64,000 nt of DNA from Streptococcus henryi DSM 19005 (GCF_000376985.1 NZ_AQYA01000036.1:1-64000); one strand, 5' to 3'; positions 18,421-27,112 are shown, numbered from the stretch's first letter. The notes: generated by a model not told the origin, from the letters alone. Numbers and translations: made by a program.

Positions 18421-19175
18421 TTATAATTAAATACCTTTCTGGCTAAGAAATCAGAAATGTTTGGAAAGAGGGTGTATAGTTTATGAGTTGCTGCAAGTGC
18501 AAAAGGCATATTGAGTTCACGTTTTGGCTTACCAAAAATAGCTAGAATTTTCTTAGCCACGTAGTCTGGTTGCAAAGTGAACTTGTCAACACTCTTAAGG
18601 TAGTCGCCTGATGGGTCAGCAAGATCAAAGAATTTTGTTGCGATTGGGCCTGAGTTAACTGTCGTCACATAGACATTTTTCCCAGCCAACTCAAGGCGAA
18701 GAGCATTGGAAAAACCAATAACTGCAAACTTGGTTGCTGAGTAGACTGATGACTTGGCAGAGGCGATAAGTCCAGCCATGCTTGCAATATTGATGATATG
18801 ACCTTGTCCACGCTTTGCCATTTTCTGACCAACTAAACGAGCAAAGGTCATGGTTGCAAAGGTATTGACTTCAAACATGGCACGAATTTGATCGCTGGTA
18901 TATGAATCGAAGGTCGAAAAATCACCATAGCCGGCATTGTTGATGAAAATATCAATCTGTCCGAATTCCTGATAAATGGTCTCGACTGCAGTTGTCATTG
19001 AAGCATCATCTGTTAAATCAACAGATAGACAAGTCGTCTGAGGACGATGCTTGTATATTGCCTCAAGTCTCTCCTTGCTACGTCCAAGAACAATAAGTTT
19101 ATCATCAGCATCCAAGCCCTTTACAATTTCCTGAGCGATGCCGCCTGTGGCACCAGTAATAGCAATTACTCTCAT
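18417..19175 (-). CDS. Short-chain dehydrogenase/reductase
   Basis: This 252-residue oxidoreductase has a Rossmann fold. The cofactor motif is TGATGGIA (residues 7-14, a variant of TGxxxGIG), the structural motif is NNAG at 79-82, and the catalytic residues are Ser132, Tyr145 and Lys149 in YSATK. An arginine after the second strand (GRSKERL) suggests NADPH preference, as in classical SDRs. Substrate is unknown. Four-base overlaps on both sides (with rnz upstream and recJ downstream) place it firmly in the operon; this neighbour is conserved in streptococci without a known reason. Confidence 0.88.
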   Translation of the reverse strand: MRVIAITGATGGIAQEIVKGLDADDKLIVLGRSKERLEAIYKHRPQTTCLSVDLTDDASMTTAVETIYQEFGQIDIFINNAGYGDFSTFDSYTSDQIRAMFEVNTFATMTFARLVGQKMAKRGQGHIINIASMAGLIASAKSSVYSATKFAVIGFSNALRLELAGKNVYVTTVNSGPIATKFFDLADPSGDYLKSVDKFTLQPDYVAKKILAIFGKPKRELNMPFALAATHKLYTLFPNISDFLARKVFNYK

Positions 19176-20101
19176 ATTTCAACCTCCTCTAAGTCCCAAA
19201 CCACTTTAGTATCAGCAAAAATAGCTTGAGCGTCCTTTTCTAACATTCTGCAATCACGTCCAAGAAAGCGAGCACTAATGTGGTTAAGCAAGAGGCGTTT
19301 AGCTGAAGCTTCTTTGGCAACCTTAGCAGCCTGCATATTGGTTGAATGCCCATGAGCTTTGGCAATTTTTTCGTCACCTTTGCCGTAAGTTGACTCGTGC
19401 ACTAGAACATCTGCTCCTAAAGCAAGACGAACACTGGCAGGGGTATAACGGGTATCTCCAAGGATTGTAATTATTTTTCCTTTTTTAGGTTCAGAAATAT
19501 AGTCTTTAGCGACAATCTTAGTTCCATCTTCTAAAACGACATCCTGACCATTTTTGATTTTCCCAAAAAGAGGACCAAATGGTACTCCTGCTGCTCGAAG
19601 TGCATCAGCATCCAAGGTACCTTCTAAATCTTTCTGCATAATACGGTAGCCAACACAGAAAATGCTATGATCAAGTTTCTCAGCATAAACCGTAAATTTA
19701 TCAGTCTCCATAATTTTGCCAAGACTGCTTTCATCAAATTCATAAAAATTGATGCGATATGGCAGACGTGAACCAGAAGCCCTCAAGGCAGATAAGACAT
19801 AGGATCTTATCCCAACCGGACCATAAATATCTAAGTCAGTCTGTTCTTCATTTGCTTGAAAGGCGCGACTAGACAAAAAACCAGGCAAACCAAAAATATG
19901 GTCTCCATGAAGATGCGTAATAAAAATCTTTTTGACTTTTCTAGGCTTTATGGTTGTTTCTAAAACCTGACGTTGAGTCCCCTCACCACAATCAAACATC
20001 CATACTTCATTAATTTCATCAAGTAGTTTAAGTACCAAACTTGATACATTACGTGACTTTGAAGGCTGACCAGCCCCCGTTCCCAAAAAATGTAATTCCA
20101 T
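19172..20101 (-). CDS. rnz: Ribonuclease Z (tRNA 3' endonuclease)
   Basis: This 309-residue metallo-beta-lactamase-fold nuclease cleaves the 3' trailer of tRNA precursors lacking an encoded CCA. The zinc motif THLHGDH spans residues 62-68, [10 protein letters not shown] lies at about 36-45, and GDTRYT and [17 protein letters not shown] provide the remaining ligands. Length is typical of the short-form bacterial enzyme. The ribosome site is weak (GAGAAAATAAG). Its stop overlaps the SDR start. Confidence 0.93.
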   Translation of the reverse strand: MELHFLGTGAGQPSKSRNVSSLVLKLLDEINEVWMFDCGEGTQRQVLETTIKPRKVKKIFITHLHGDHIFGLPGFLSSRAFQANEEQTDLDIYGPVGIRSYVLSALRASGSRLPYRINFYEFDESSLGKIMETDKFTVYAEKLDHSIFCVGYRIMQKDLEGTLDADALRAAGVPFGPLFGKIKNGQDVVLEDGTKIVAKDYISEPKKGKIITILGDTRYTPASVRLALGADVLVHESTYGKGDEKIAKAHGHSTNMQAAKVAKEASAKRLLLNHISARFLGRDCRMLEKDAQAIFADTKVVWDLEEVEI

Positions 20102-20141
20102 CTTATTTTCTCATACTTTCTTTTCGATTCTAATACTCACC

Positions 20142-20777
20142 TTAGGCTTGAATATAAACTTGAAATTCTCTTTGTCCAAAACTATAATAAGCTTTCCCCT
20201 GAAAACCAGCCACCAAGTCTAGCAACTCTTCCTCATTAAAGCTCGTCACTTTAATCACATCGCCTTTTAGTTTTGAAACATGGCTGAGCAGACTTGCTTC
20301 TGGCGTTAAATCTTCTAAAACTTCTTCATCAAAGCTGATTTTTGCCATTTTAATGGCTGTGCCCTCTACATAAATCTTGTAGTGGGGGAAGACTTGGGCC
20401 AGTTCAAATAAGAGACCAGTCCTAACTGGCTCTTGGACCTCAGCAAAAACATGGGCAATTTCATTATCATTTTCATAAGCAAAACCATAGGCCTTCCCAG
20501 ATAAATTTAATCTGACAAAGGGCTTATTTTCAGCAAAAGACGGTTCTGTTTCAAATAAATTCAAAGCCTTTGACAAGTCAAAATAATAGTCCGTCGCTGC
20601 TTGGGGTGACTGCTTCTGATAAATTTCAGCAAAATAGGCATTGATAACACTTGGTGGTGGCGTGATGAAGTTTAACTTGTCTTGGTTAGATAAGCGCGCC
20701 AGCTTATTTTCCAAATAAACCTTATCCAGGCTAGTATAACCGCCATATTTTAAGGCAAGAGCCACATAATCAGTCAT
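20142..20777 (-). CDS. Conserved streptococcal protein of unknown function, hflX-rnz operon
   Basis: The protein has 211 residues from the ATG at 20777, which overlaps the end of hflX by eight bases and is preceded by GGAAG. A longer frame reaching 20846 would overlap hflX by 77 bases and is rejected. The sequence (MTDYVALALKYGGYTSLDKVYLENKLARL...) is soluble, with no signal, no membrane helix and no motif I recognise. In databases such genes are sometimes labelled cystathionine beta-lyase, but there is no PLP-lysine motif to support that. Its tight placement between hflX and rnz suggests a role near RNA or ribosome metabolism, which is inference. Confidence 0.7.
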   Translation of the reverse strand: MTDYVALALKYGGYTSLDKVYLENKLARLSNQDKLNFITPPPSVINAYFAEIYQKQSPQAATDYYFDLSKALNLFETEPSFAENKPFVRLNLSGKAYGFAYENDNEIAHVFAEVQEPVRTGLLFELAQVFPHYKIYVEGTAIKMAKISFDEEVLEDLTPEASLLSHVSKLKGDVIKVTSFNEEELLDLVAGFQGKAYYSFGQREFQVYIQA

Positions 20778-22008
20778 AAAATTCTTCCAATTTCCATTTG
20801 TTTTTAGCTGCGATATAGCCCGTGATCTCTTCAACTTCTTGCTCAAAACTGTAGCTATCTAAAAGAGCAATTTTATTTAATTCATAGAGTTTATAGGCCT
20901 TATCTTGATGAACCTTAATCGAAAAAGGTTCAAAAATATCTCGAATCTCACCGATAATGAGACGTCTCAAAAGCTGACGACTATCTTTATCCTTGGCCGA
21001 GATACGGACATTAGGAAAAGCTGTCGCTGTTAGGTTTTCAGCCAAATCCATTTTGTTGTAGACTGCCAAGCGTGGAATGTCCAGCATATCCAAGTCTTTC
21101 AAGATATCTAAAACAACCTTTTCATGCTCAGCATGATTAGGATCGCTGGCATCAATGACATGAAGCAAAAGATCCACATGTCGGCTTTCTTCCAAGGTTG
21201 ATTTAAAGGCTGCGACCAATTCTGTGGGCAAATCCTGGATAAAACCAACCGTATCTGTCAGTGTAGCCTGAAATTGATTTTGCAGATAGATTTGTTTTGT
21301 CGTTGCATCTAGAGTTGCGAAAAGTTCGTTGGCTTCATACTGTTTGTCATCCGTCAAGACATTCATGATAGTCGATTTACCTGCATTGGTATAGCCTATC
21401 AAACCAATCTTAAAAGTGTCTGAGTCCACACGTTTTTCACGAATGGTTTGGCGATTTTTCTCTACAACCTTCAACTGGCGTTCAATATCTGTAATCTGGT
21501 TGCGAATGGCACGTCGGTTGAGTTCCAGTTGACTTTCACCAGGACCTCGACTACCGATTCCACCAGCCTGTCGGCTTAGCATAATTCCTTGACCAACAAG
21601 GCGAGGTAACAAGTATTTTAGCTGAGCTAGATGAACTTGAAGCTTACCTTCATGACTTCGTGCACGCATGGCAAAGATATCTAAGATGAGCTGCATGCGG
21701 TCAATAACCTTAACACCAAGTTCAGCTTCTAGATTTGAATTTTGTCGTGGTGTCAGACGGTTGTTAACAATAACGGTATCAATCTCATCAGCTTCTACAA
21801 GGTCTTTAAGCTCTGCCAATTTCCCAGAACCAATAAAAGACTTGCTGTCAAACTTATCTCTTTTTTGAGAGTAACTAGCTACCACCTCTGCACCAGCAGT
21901 TTTAGCAAGCGAAGCCAACTCTTCCATAGACATATCAAAATTCTCTGTTTCCTGCAATTCTACCCCTAAAAGGATAGCTCTTTCCTGCTTTTCTTGTGTT
22001 TCAATCAT
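20770..22008 (-). CDS. hflX: GTPase HflX (ribosome-associated)
   Basis: This 412-residue GTPase binds the large ribosomal subunit and splits stalled ribosomes under stress. An N-terminal glycine-rich domain carries GGIGSRGPGESQLELNRR (residues about 149-166). The G domain has G1 GYTNAGKST at about 205-213, G3 DTVGFI and G4 NKMD. Length is typical. The ATG at 22008 follows AGAGGTGA. A leader of about 170 bases with two strong hairpins separates it from its promoter; it heads the operon hflX-unknown-rnz-SDR-recJ. Confidence 0.93.
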   Translation of the reverse strand: MIETQEKQERAILLGVELQETENFDMSMEELASLAKTAGAEVVASYSQKRDKFDSKSFIGSGKLAELKDLVEADEIDTVIVNNRLTPRQNSNLEAELGVKVIDRMQLILDIFAMRARSHEGKLQVHLAQLKYLLPRLVGQGIMLSRQAGGIGSRGPGESQLELNRRAIRNQITDIERQLKVVEKNRQTIREKRVDSDTFKIGLIGYTNAGKSTIMNVLTDDKQYEANELFATLDATTKQIYLQNQFQATLTDTVGFIQDLPTELVAAFKSTLEESRHVDLLLHVIDASDPNHAEHEKVVLDILKDLDMLDIPRLAVYNKMDLAENLTATAFPNVRISAKDKDSRQLLRRLIIGEIRDIFEPFSIKVHQDKAYKLYELNKIALLDSYSFEQEVEEITGYIAAKNKWKLEEFYD

Positions 22009-22185
22009 ACACTCACCTCTTTTCTACAACATCAGTAAAGCAGTCTGCTTCTTCTTCAAGTAAGCAGACCGCATCATTTTATTCTTAGTCCAAACCTTTA
22101 GATTATTTTCTAAACTTCGTTCTGATTGATAATGTATAGTCGAATGACTATAACTATCTATTAATCAGCGACCTTATATATTATA
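22009..22185 (-). promoter_or_regulatory. Structured 5' leader and extended -10 promoter of hflX
   Basis: The minus-strand -10 TATAAT (22185-22180) is preceded by TGT (extended -10); no good -35 is visible. The transcript would begin near 22172. It carries a 47-base hairpin (22122-22168) centred on the perfect palindrome TATAGTCGAATGACTATA (22135-22152), then a second hairpin (22040-22072, arms GCAGTCTGCTT and AAGCAGACCGC). No T-run follows the second hairpin, so it is not an obvious terminator. The remaining part of this 388-base gap holds the upstream gene's terminator. Confidence 0.5.
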
Positions 22186-22346
22186 ACATAAAGAGACGGT
22201 ATTTCAGGAATTTGTCTACCAAAAAAGCGCTTAGATATCAATTTGTTATCAAAGCCCCATCAAGACATCTAATGCTCTAAAAGTCGTATATTCAGTTTCT
22301 TAGAAATCAGAAGTCAGCGGTTTAATTTTGATTAATGAGTACTCAC

Positions 22347-22396
22347 AAAAACATGAGCCTAGGCTCATCACATACTGTCCCAGACTCATGTTTTTT
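22347..22396 (-). terminator. Terminator after the first amino-acid binding lipoprotein
   Basis: AAAAACATGAG and CTCATGTTTTTT pair around a loop that holds a further small palindrome (AGCCTAGGCT). T-runs on both strands allow bidirectional action. It directly abuts the stop codon. Confidence 0.7.
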
Positions 22397-23203
22397 TTAT
22401 TCAATTGCGGAACCTGTTAATTCTGCTGCTTCTGAGATGAAGTCTTTATACTTACCTTCTTTTTCTAATTTCGCAATAACTTTATTTACTGTTGTAAGCA
22501 ACTCACCACTGCCTTTTGGCATAGCAATTGCTTTTGAATCGCCTTCTCCCGTTTCAAGGGCGAAATTAGCTAATGCTAAATCAGAATTTTGAGATAGGTA
22601 ACCTTCAGCAACTGGTTTTTCCAAGTCAACAGCTTGTACTTTATCAGTTTTCAATTCACTGATAGCTTCACCCATAGCAGTTAAAGGGATAACATTAGCA
22701 TCTTTAAATTGTTCTTTAGAAAGTGTTTCTTCAATTGTTCCTTTTTGAACAGCGATTTTCTTACCAGCCAAGCTCTCAATTGATGTGAATGTTTCAGCAT
22801 CACTAGCTTTGATTAAAACTGCATTTTCAGTTTTATAATAAGCATCTGAGAAATCATAAATTTTGGCACGTTCTTCTGTGTATGACAAACCGGAAATGGC
22901 CATATCTGCTTTTCCTGTTTGAAGGCTAGATAAGACATTATCAAAGTTCATCGAGGAAAGTTCTAACTCTACACCGAGTTCATCAGCAATAGCTTGTGCC
23001 AATTCAATATCAGCACCAACGATTGTATCTTTTCCGTCAATCAATGCCTTAAATTCAAAAGGTGCATAGTCTGGACTAACGGCTACAACTAATTTACCTC
23101 TCTCGATAATCTCACTCTGAAGATTCTCATTTGATGAGGAACCGCAGGCAGTAAGTAATAGAACAGCAATAAGGGATAATAACCCTGAAATCATTTTTTT
23201 CAT
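22397..23203 (-). CDS. Amino-acid ABC transporter substrate-binding lipoprotein (paralogue 1)
   Basis: This 268-residue lipoprotein has the signal MKKMISGLLSLIAVLLLTACGSS with the lipobox LTAC, so it is anchored outside the membrane. The SBP_bac_3 fold shows in KLVVAVSPDYAPFEFKALIDGKDTIVGADIELAQAIADELGVELELSSMNFDNVLSSLQTGKADMAISGLSYTEER, a polar amino-acid binding pattern with the ligand arginine in TEER. No permease or ATPase gene is adjacent, so it must serve a transporter encoded elsewhere. It closely resembles the 271-residue protein at 24972-25787; an aminotransferase gene lies between them. Confidence 0.88.
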   Translation of the reverse strand: MKKMISGLLSLIAVLLLTACGSSSNENLQSEIIERGKLVVAVSPDYAPFEFKALIDGKDTIVGADIELAQAIADELGVELELSSMNFDNVLSSLQTGKADMAISGLSYTEERAKIYDFSDAYYKTENAVLIKASDAETFTSIESLAGKKIAVQKGTIEETLSKEQFKDANVIPLTAMGEAISELKTDKVQAVDLEKPVAEGYLSQNSDLALANFALETGEGDSKAIAMPKGSGELLTTVNKVIAKLEKEGKYKDFISEAAELTGSAIE

Positions 23204-23233
23204 CTCTAATCTCTTTTCTTTAAACTTAATTTT

Positions 23234-23262
23234 AGTATAGCGAACTTGATTACTTTGGTCAA
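23234..23262 (-). promoter_or_regulatory. Promoter of the first binding-protein gene
   Basis: Leftward: TTGACC at 23262-23257, a 17-base spacer and TATACT at 23239-23234; the start codon is about 30 bases on. Confidence 0.75.
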
Positions 23263-23315
23263 TGTATATTTGAATAAAAATTCAATAATTCTAGTATCAA
23301 TGTCAAAGATTTCAT

Positions 23316-23362
23316 ATCATTTGTTTGCAAATACTAAAAATCATTTGTTTGCAAATACTAAT
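23316..23362. repeat. Tandem 24-bp direct repeat upstream of the first binding-protein promoter
   Basis: ATCATTTGTTTGCAAATACT starts at 23316 and again at 23340 (24-base period). Each unit holds the palindrome TTTGCAAA. The pair ends only nine bases before the stop codon of the aminotransferase gene and lies about 55 bases upstream of the binding-protein -35 box. It could be a double operator or a chance duplication. Confidence 0.5.
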
Positions 23363-23370
23363 TTATAAAT

Positions 23371-24486
23371 CTATGATGATTCATGCAATTTTTGTGACAA
23401 TCGTTCCAAGCCTTCTCTCAATACTTCTTCTTGACAGCAATAGCCAATACGAACGTACCCTTCAAAGTCGAAACGATTACCTGGAACAACAAGGACACCA
23501 TAATCCTTCAACAAATCAAGACAAAAGTCTTCAATAGGCTCCGCTATGTCCAATTTAACAAAAGAAGTTGAAACAAAGGCAGGTTTCACGAAGCTAGCCT
23601 TTGGTTCATTTGCTATCCAAGTATCCAAAATACCTAAGTTGTTGGTCACAATCTCTGAATTACGAGCTAAAATTTGTTCACGATGCTGCAGTGCCAAGGT
23701 AGCAACCATATCATCAAAAACACCTGCACAAATCAGTGTGTAATCTCGATAATCTTTGAGTAACTGTGTCACTTGAGGATTGCTGGCAACCCAGCCAACA
23801 CGTATACCGGGAAGGGAATAGGTTTTTGACAGACTGTTTACTGAAATTCCTTTCTCATAAAGATCTGCTATCGCAGGAATCGTACGGCCATCAAAAGTAT
23901 GATAGATTTCATCTGCTAAAATATAAGCATCACAGCTTTTTGCAATCTCAACCAGTTCACGAAGATAGGCTTCATCCATGACTGCACCTGTTGGATTATT
24001 AGCATTATTGATACAAATCATCTTGGTTGTTGGGCCAACCAACTGACGTAGCTTATCTAAATTTGGCAACCAGTCCTCTTCCTCGCTAATCTCCCACAAG
24101 TCAACTTCTGCACCAAGAGATTTTGGAATATCATAAAGCTGTTGATAGCTTGGATAATGTGAGATAACATGATCTCCTGAGGAAATCAAAGCATACATCA
24201 CGAGCAGGTTGGCTCCTGTTGCACCATTTGTTTGTAAGATTTGCTGTTCTGGAATGTCTCGATAAAGTTCGCTGACAGCACGTTTAAAATCAGGTGATCC
24301 TTCAATCCAGCCATAATCTAATGTTTTTTCAGCTAATTCATTATAAAAATCATCCGGTGCTTTCCCTGCTAGCTTCAACAATTCTCCTAACGTTAGAGAA
24401 GAAATAGAGACACCAGCAATATCATAAAGAGCATCATTTTCATGGGCATTTAGCCATTCCTCAACACCAAAGCGTGGTAAATACAT
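23371..24486 (-). CDS. PLP-dependent class I/II aminotransferase
   Basis: The enzyme has 371 residues of fold type I. The PLP lysine is in SVNSLSKTYSLPGIRVGW, the cofactor-pocket aspartate in ILADEIYHTF, the conserved NNPTG motif in CINNANNPTGAVMD, and the C-terminal arginine in GYVRIGYC. It belongs to the broad aspartate/aromatic aminotransferase group; the particular substrate is not readable. It lies between two paralogous amino-acid binding lipoproteins, so it may handle the amino acid they capture (inference). A consensus promoter and a leader of about 130 bases precede it; AAAGG serves as ribosome site. Confidence 0.85.
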   Translation of the reverse strand: MYLPRFGVEEWLNAHENDALYDIAGVSISSLTLGELLKLAGKAPDDFYNELAEKTLDYGWIEGSPDFKRAVSELYRDIPEQQILQTNGATGANLLVMYALISSGDHVISHYPSYQQLYDIPKSLGAEVDLWEISEEEDWLPNLDKLRQLVGPTTKMICINNANNPTGAVMDEAYLRELVEIAKSCDAYILADEIYHTFDGRTIPAIADLYEKGISVNSLSKTYSLPGIRVGWVASNPQVTQLLKDYRDYTLICAGVFDDMVATLALQHREQILARNSEIVTNNLGILDTWIANEPKASFVKPAFVSTSFVKLDIAEPIEDFCLDLLKDYGVLVVPGNRFDFEGYVRIGYCCQEEVLREGLERLSQKLHESS

Positions 24487-24622
24487 ATTTTTAACCTTTC
24501 ATACAAACTATCACAAATTTAATACATCACTCCGTTAAGAATAAGAGACAATATTTTGAACAAAACACCCTTCTCAATGAGAGTGATTAGATTAGTATTA
24601 AACTGTCTATCGGTCCATCTCT

Positions 24623-24651
24623 AGCATACTGAATCCTCGTAATTATGTCAA
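24623..24651 (-). promoter_or_regulatory. Promoter and long leader of the aminotransferase gene
   Basis: Leftward: TTGACA at 24651-24646, a 17-base spacer and TATGCT at 24628-24623. Transcription would begin about 130 bases before the ATG. The leader has no T-box signature (no GGTGGNACC-type block), no S-box and no terminator hairpin that I can see. Confidence 0.75.
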
Positions 24652-24683
24652 TTGAATTTCCTATATCATAACAAAAAGTGAGG

Positions 24684-24712
24684 CTGGAAAAAATCCGGCC
24701 TCACATAATTGA
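24684..24712 (-). terminator. Terminator downstream of the second binding-protein gene
   Basis: GTGAGGCTGGA and TCCGGCCTCAC form a stem with one mismatch around AAAAA; on the minus strand CACTTTTTG follows. It lies about 260 bases beyond the stop codon, past a repeat element that would be transcribed with it. Confidence 0.7.
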
Positions 24713-24737
24713 TTCTAACATGATAAGAGGATTATTA

Positions 24738-24905
24738 TAGACATTTGAATTGACTTTGATACATCGTCACTTTCATCTTGCCGTACGGCAGTTGAGAGAA
24801 ACATAGTTTCTTTAATTTACAACCTCCAAGAGTCTATCCCCAGACTCTTGGAGGTACCTGCGCCTCAGTTCCTTGTCTAAAAGTTAATTCATTCGACTAC
24901 ACTAA
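24738..24905. repeat. BOX-like intergenic repeat, copy D, expanded by hairpin modules
   Basis: The left end (TTGACTTTGATACATCGTCAC, then CTTTCATCTTGCC) and right end (CTGCGCCTCAGTTCCTTGTCT) match copy A (256-361). The middle is enlarged by three palindromes: TGCCGTACGGCA, GAAAC-ATA-GTTTC, and CCTCCAAGAGTCT/AGACTCTTGGAGG (24823-24854) with loop ATCCCC. That loop and the inner GTCT/AGAC are shared with the hairpin at 1436-1465. This explains most of the 485-base gap between the two genes. Confidence 0.6.
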
Positions 24906-24971
24906 GCAATGAAAAACATTACCTTAATTAAGACCTCATTTAACTAGAATAGTCACCTATAAATAAATTGA

Positions 24972-25787
24972 CTATTCACCTTCAGCTACTGAAAGATCAT
25001 AAGCTTCTTGAACAAATTGATCGATTTTACCTGAATCATTCAAGTCTTTGATAACCTTATCAACAACTTCTTTCAAGGCTGTACTTCCTTTTGGAAGGGC
25101 TACAGCATAGGCATCAGAATCACCAGACTCTAAAGTGATTTCTGCAATGGCCAAATCATCATTTTTAGCAACATAACCCTCTGCGATAGGTTTTTCAAGG
25201 ACTACTGCATTAACTTTACCAGTCTTCAATTCATTAATCATTTCACCATTTTGGACAAGTGAAACATTTTTTGAACCTTCTAATTGATCTTTAGCAACTG
25301 CCTCTTGAATTGAGCCTTTTTGTGTTGCCACTGACAAACCATTAAATGAAGCAGTATCTGTATACTTATCCAATTCAGATTTTTTAACAATCACAACGTT
25401 AACAGATTCGTAGTAAGTTTCTGAAAAATCATAAACCTGTTTACGTTCTTCAGTTGCTGAGATACCAGAGATAGCAATGTCTGCTTTACCAGATTGAAGA
25501 CTTGCCAACACGTTGTTAAATGACATAGCTGAGAATTTTACTTCTACTCCTAGTTCTTCACCGATTGCTTTTGCAATTTCAACGTCAGCTCCTACAATCG
25601 TATCTTTACCATCAACCAATGTTTTAAACTCAAATGGAGCAAACTCAGGGTTCATAGCTACAGTAATTGAGCCTTTATCTTGAATAGCTGATACAGAAGT
25701 ATCTTCGCCTTTATCTGATCCACAAGCTGCCAGCATTAAAACTGACGCTGCAAGGGTTAATCCACTAAATACTTTATTCATTTTCAT
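24972..25787 (-). CDS. Amino-acid ABC transporter substrate-binding lipoprotein (paralogue 2)
   Basis: This 271-residue lipoprotein has the signal MKMNKVFSGLTLAASVLMLAACGSDKG and lipobox LAAC. The SBP_bac_3 pattern follows (ITVAMNPEFAPFEFKTLVDGKDTIVGADVEIAKAIGEELGVEVKFSAMSFNNVLASLQSGKADIAISGISATEER), including the ligand-binding TEER. It is clearly a paralogue of the protein at 22397-23203. It has its own promoter and no transporter membrane genes nearby. The bound amino acid is not deducible. Confidence 0.88.
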   Translation of the reverse strand: MKMNKVFSGLTLAASVLMLAACGSDKGEDTSVSAIQDKGSITVAMNPEFAPFEFKTLVDGKDTIVGADVEIAKAIGEELGVEVKFSAMSFNNVLASLQSGKADIAISGISATEERKQVYDFSETYYESVNVVIVKKSELDKYTDTASFNGLSVATQKGSIQEAVAKDQLEGSKNVSLVQNGEMINELKTGKVNAVVLEKPIAEGYVAKNDDLAIAEITLESGDSDAYAVALPKGSTALKEVVDKVIKDLNDSGKIDQFVQEAYDLSVAEGE

Positions 25788-25819
25788 TGTTTTTCTCTTT
25801 TCTTATTTGATATATATAC

Positions 25820-25848
25820 ATAATACTTTATAATTATTCTTTTGTCAA
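25820..25848 (-). promoter_or_regulatory. Promoter of the second binding-protein gene
   Basis: Leftward: TTGACA at 25848-25843, a 17-base spacer and TATTAT at 25825-25820. Confidence 0.75.
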
Positions 25849-25922
25849 TCCTATTTTTTATAAAAATTCGTTATTCTTTGTATTTTTTTGCATTTATACC
25901 TTTTAAAGAGAAAAAAAGATAA

Positions 25923-25951
25923 TAAAAATAGCTGAATAATGCTTCAGCTAT
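25923..25951 (-). terminator. Terminator after endA
   Basis: ATAGCTGAA and TTCAGCTAT pair around six bases; on the minus strand TTTTATT follows. Confidence 0.75.
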
Positions 25952-25973
25952 ACTTGATTATTTTACCTAAAAT

Positions 25974-26834
25974 TCATTTTATTGAAATAGTTCCTGTTCT
26001 ATAATTAATAGTCAGCCCACTTTGGACATTTGGTACGAAGACGTTAAATTCCAGACTTCCGTCTGAGGACTTAGCTTCTATCTGGGTACCGCTGGCTAGA
26101 ATATTGTTTCCATCATAGATTAAGGTTACACGATAACGCACACGCTTATTATTATCTAGAGCTTTCCGAACTAGAGATTCATAATAATTCTGACCAGTTG
26201 AATCGCTAGAGTTTGCTTGATTTGCCCAGGCAGTTTGTGTCGCGATATTTTCAGAATTACTCATAGAGGCGTCAAAATTTTTAAGACCACCAACTAAAGC
26301 ATAGCCCAGTAAATGCCCACGATCAACGGCATGGTCATATCTACCAGATAGGTTGGTTAACTGATTCCAACCTGCTGGTCGCCAGCTCGTTCCTCCATTC
26401 CCTGTTTGCTCTCGGTTTTGATATTGTCGTGTTGACTTGGCCAATAAGGCATTACCCACAGTAGGGACCTGCTGTCCTTGAACTGTCTTTGTCTTATTTG
26501 TAGCATAGGGTGCACTGGCCACCTTAGCATTCAATTTTGTTTTATTACCATTAATGATGAAAGCTCCCGCACCATTCCACTCAATTGATTTTCCCAATTG
26601 TTCTTTGACACTTGCTGTTAGAACAGACTCAGCTAATGATTGAGTAGGAGTTTCGTCGTCAGATGATGATTGATTACTTTGAGGTTGAGAGCCATCACTT
26701 CCAACAATTAACTGAGCAATCTGTTTTATTGGATGATCAGTTGAAATTGCATCACTGTTAGCAAAAATTAAAGCAATAATGGTTACTAAGACCATTAGAC
26801 CTGATAGTAATGATTTTTTCTGTTTTTTCTTCAT
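25974..26834 (-). CDS. endA: DNA-entry nuclease EndA (DNA/RNA non-specific endonuclease)
   Basis: This 286-residue nuclease has an N-terminal membrane anchor ([20 protein letters not shown]) and a Ser/Gln-rich linker. The betabetaalpha-metal nuclease domain from about residue 80 holds the DRGH motif at residues 171-174 and the metal-binding asparagine in [15 protein letters not shown]. In pneumococcus EndA sits outside the membrane and degrades one DNA strand during transformation; secreted relatives degrade neutrophil DNA traps. The epuA gene directly upstream, as in pneumococcus, supports the identity. Confidence 0.93.
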   Translation of the reverse strand: MKKKQKKSLLSGLMVLVTIIALIFANSDAISTDHPIKQIAQLIVGSDGSQPQSNQSSSDDETPTQSLAESVLTASVKEQLGKSIEWNGAGAFIINGNKTKLNAKVASAPYATNKTKTVQGQQVPTVGNALLAKSTRQYQNREQTGNGGTSWRPAGWNQLTNLSGRYDHAVDRGHLLGYALVGGLKNFDASMSNSENIATQTAWANQANSSDSTGQNYYESLVRKALDNNKRVRYRVTLIYDGNNILASGTQIEAKSSDGSLEFNVFVPNVQSGLTINYRTGTISIK

Positions 26835-26902
26835 ATTATTCTTTCAAATTTTACGAACATATTACTAAATACTTTGGGTTAGAGATTAAGGTTTTCCACA
26901 AG

Positions 26903-26928
26903 TAAAAAGTAGGCTTTTAACCTACTTT
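26903..26928 (-). terminator. Terminator between epuA and endA
   Basis: AAAGTAGG and CCTACTTT pair around TTTTAA; the stem includes the epuA stop codon and the minus strand continues with TTTTACTT. Some read-through into endA is likely. Confidence 0.55.
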
Positions 26929-27110
26929 CCGGTGAATTTTCCAATAATACTTTCCCATTTATCTGGAGAAAGGATAGAGAGTGGATTTTTTCCATTTCCC
27001 ATAAAACTATATCCAATCATCAAACCAATTGCCAAAAAGAGGCAACATAGCAAGGAGATGACTAGAACGAGTGATATCTGTTTCAAGACATATTTCCAGC
27101 CATTATTCAT
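26922..27110 (-). CDS. epuA: EpuA family protein (RpoB-associated small membrane protein)
   Basis: This 62-residue protein has one membrane helix (ISLVLVISLLCCLFLAIGLMIGYSF) and ends in SPDKWESIIGKFTGK, as in EpuA, annotated in streptococci as 'DNA-directed RNA polymerase subunit beta' family. The gene name comes from its place beside endA in pneumococcus; its function is not established. It begins two bases after the murA stop codon, so it is co-transcribed with murA. Confidence 0.85.
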   Translation of the reverse strand: MNNGWKYVLKQISLVLVISLLCCLFLAIGLMIGYSFMGNGKNPLSILSPDKWESIIGKFTGK

Positions 27111-27112
27111 TA

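Noticed and set aside
20142..20846. Longer start for the gene after hflX (234 residues)
   Set aside because: It would overlap hflX by 77 bases and lacks a ribosome site; the ATG at 20777 overlaps by eight bases and has GGAAG upstream.
22135..22152. MetR box in the hflX leader
   Set aside because: The arms TATAGTC/GACTATA and the 18-base length differ from the 17-base MetR consensus, and the identical site at 32.6 kb lies after a gene, not before one.
24487..24622. T-box or SAM riboswitch in the aminotransferase leader
   Set aside because: No conserved T-box block, no S-box core and no terminator/antiterminator pair could be found; kept only as a plain long leader.
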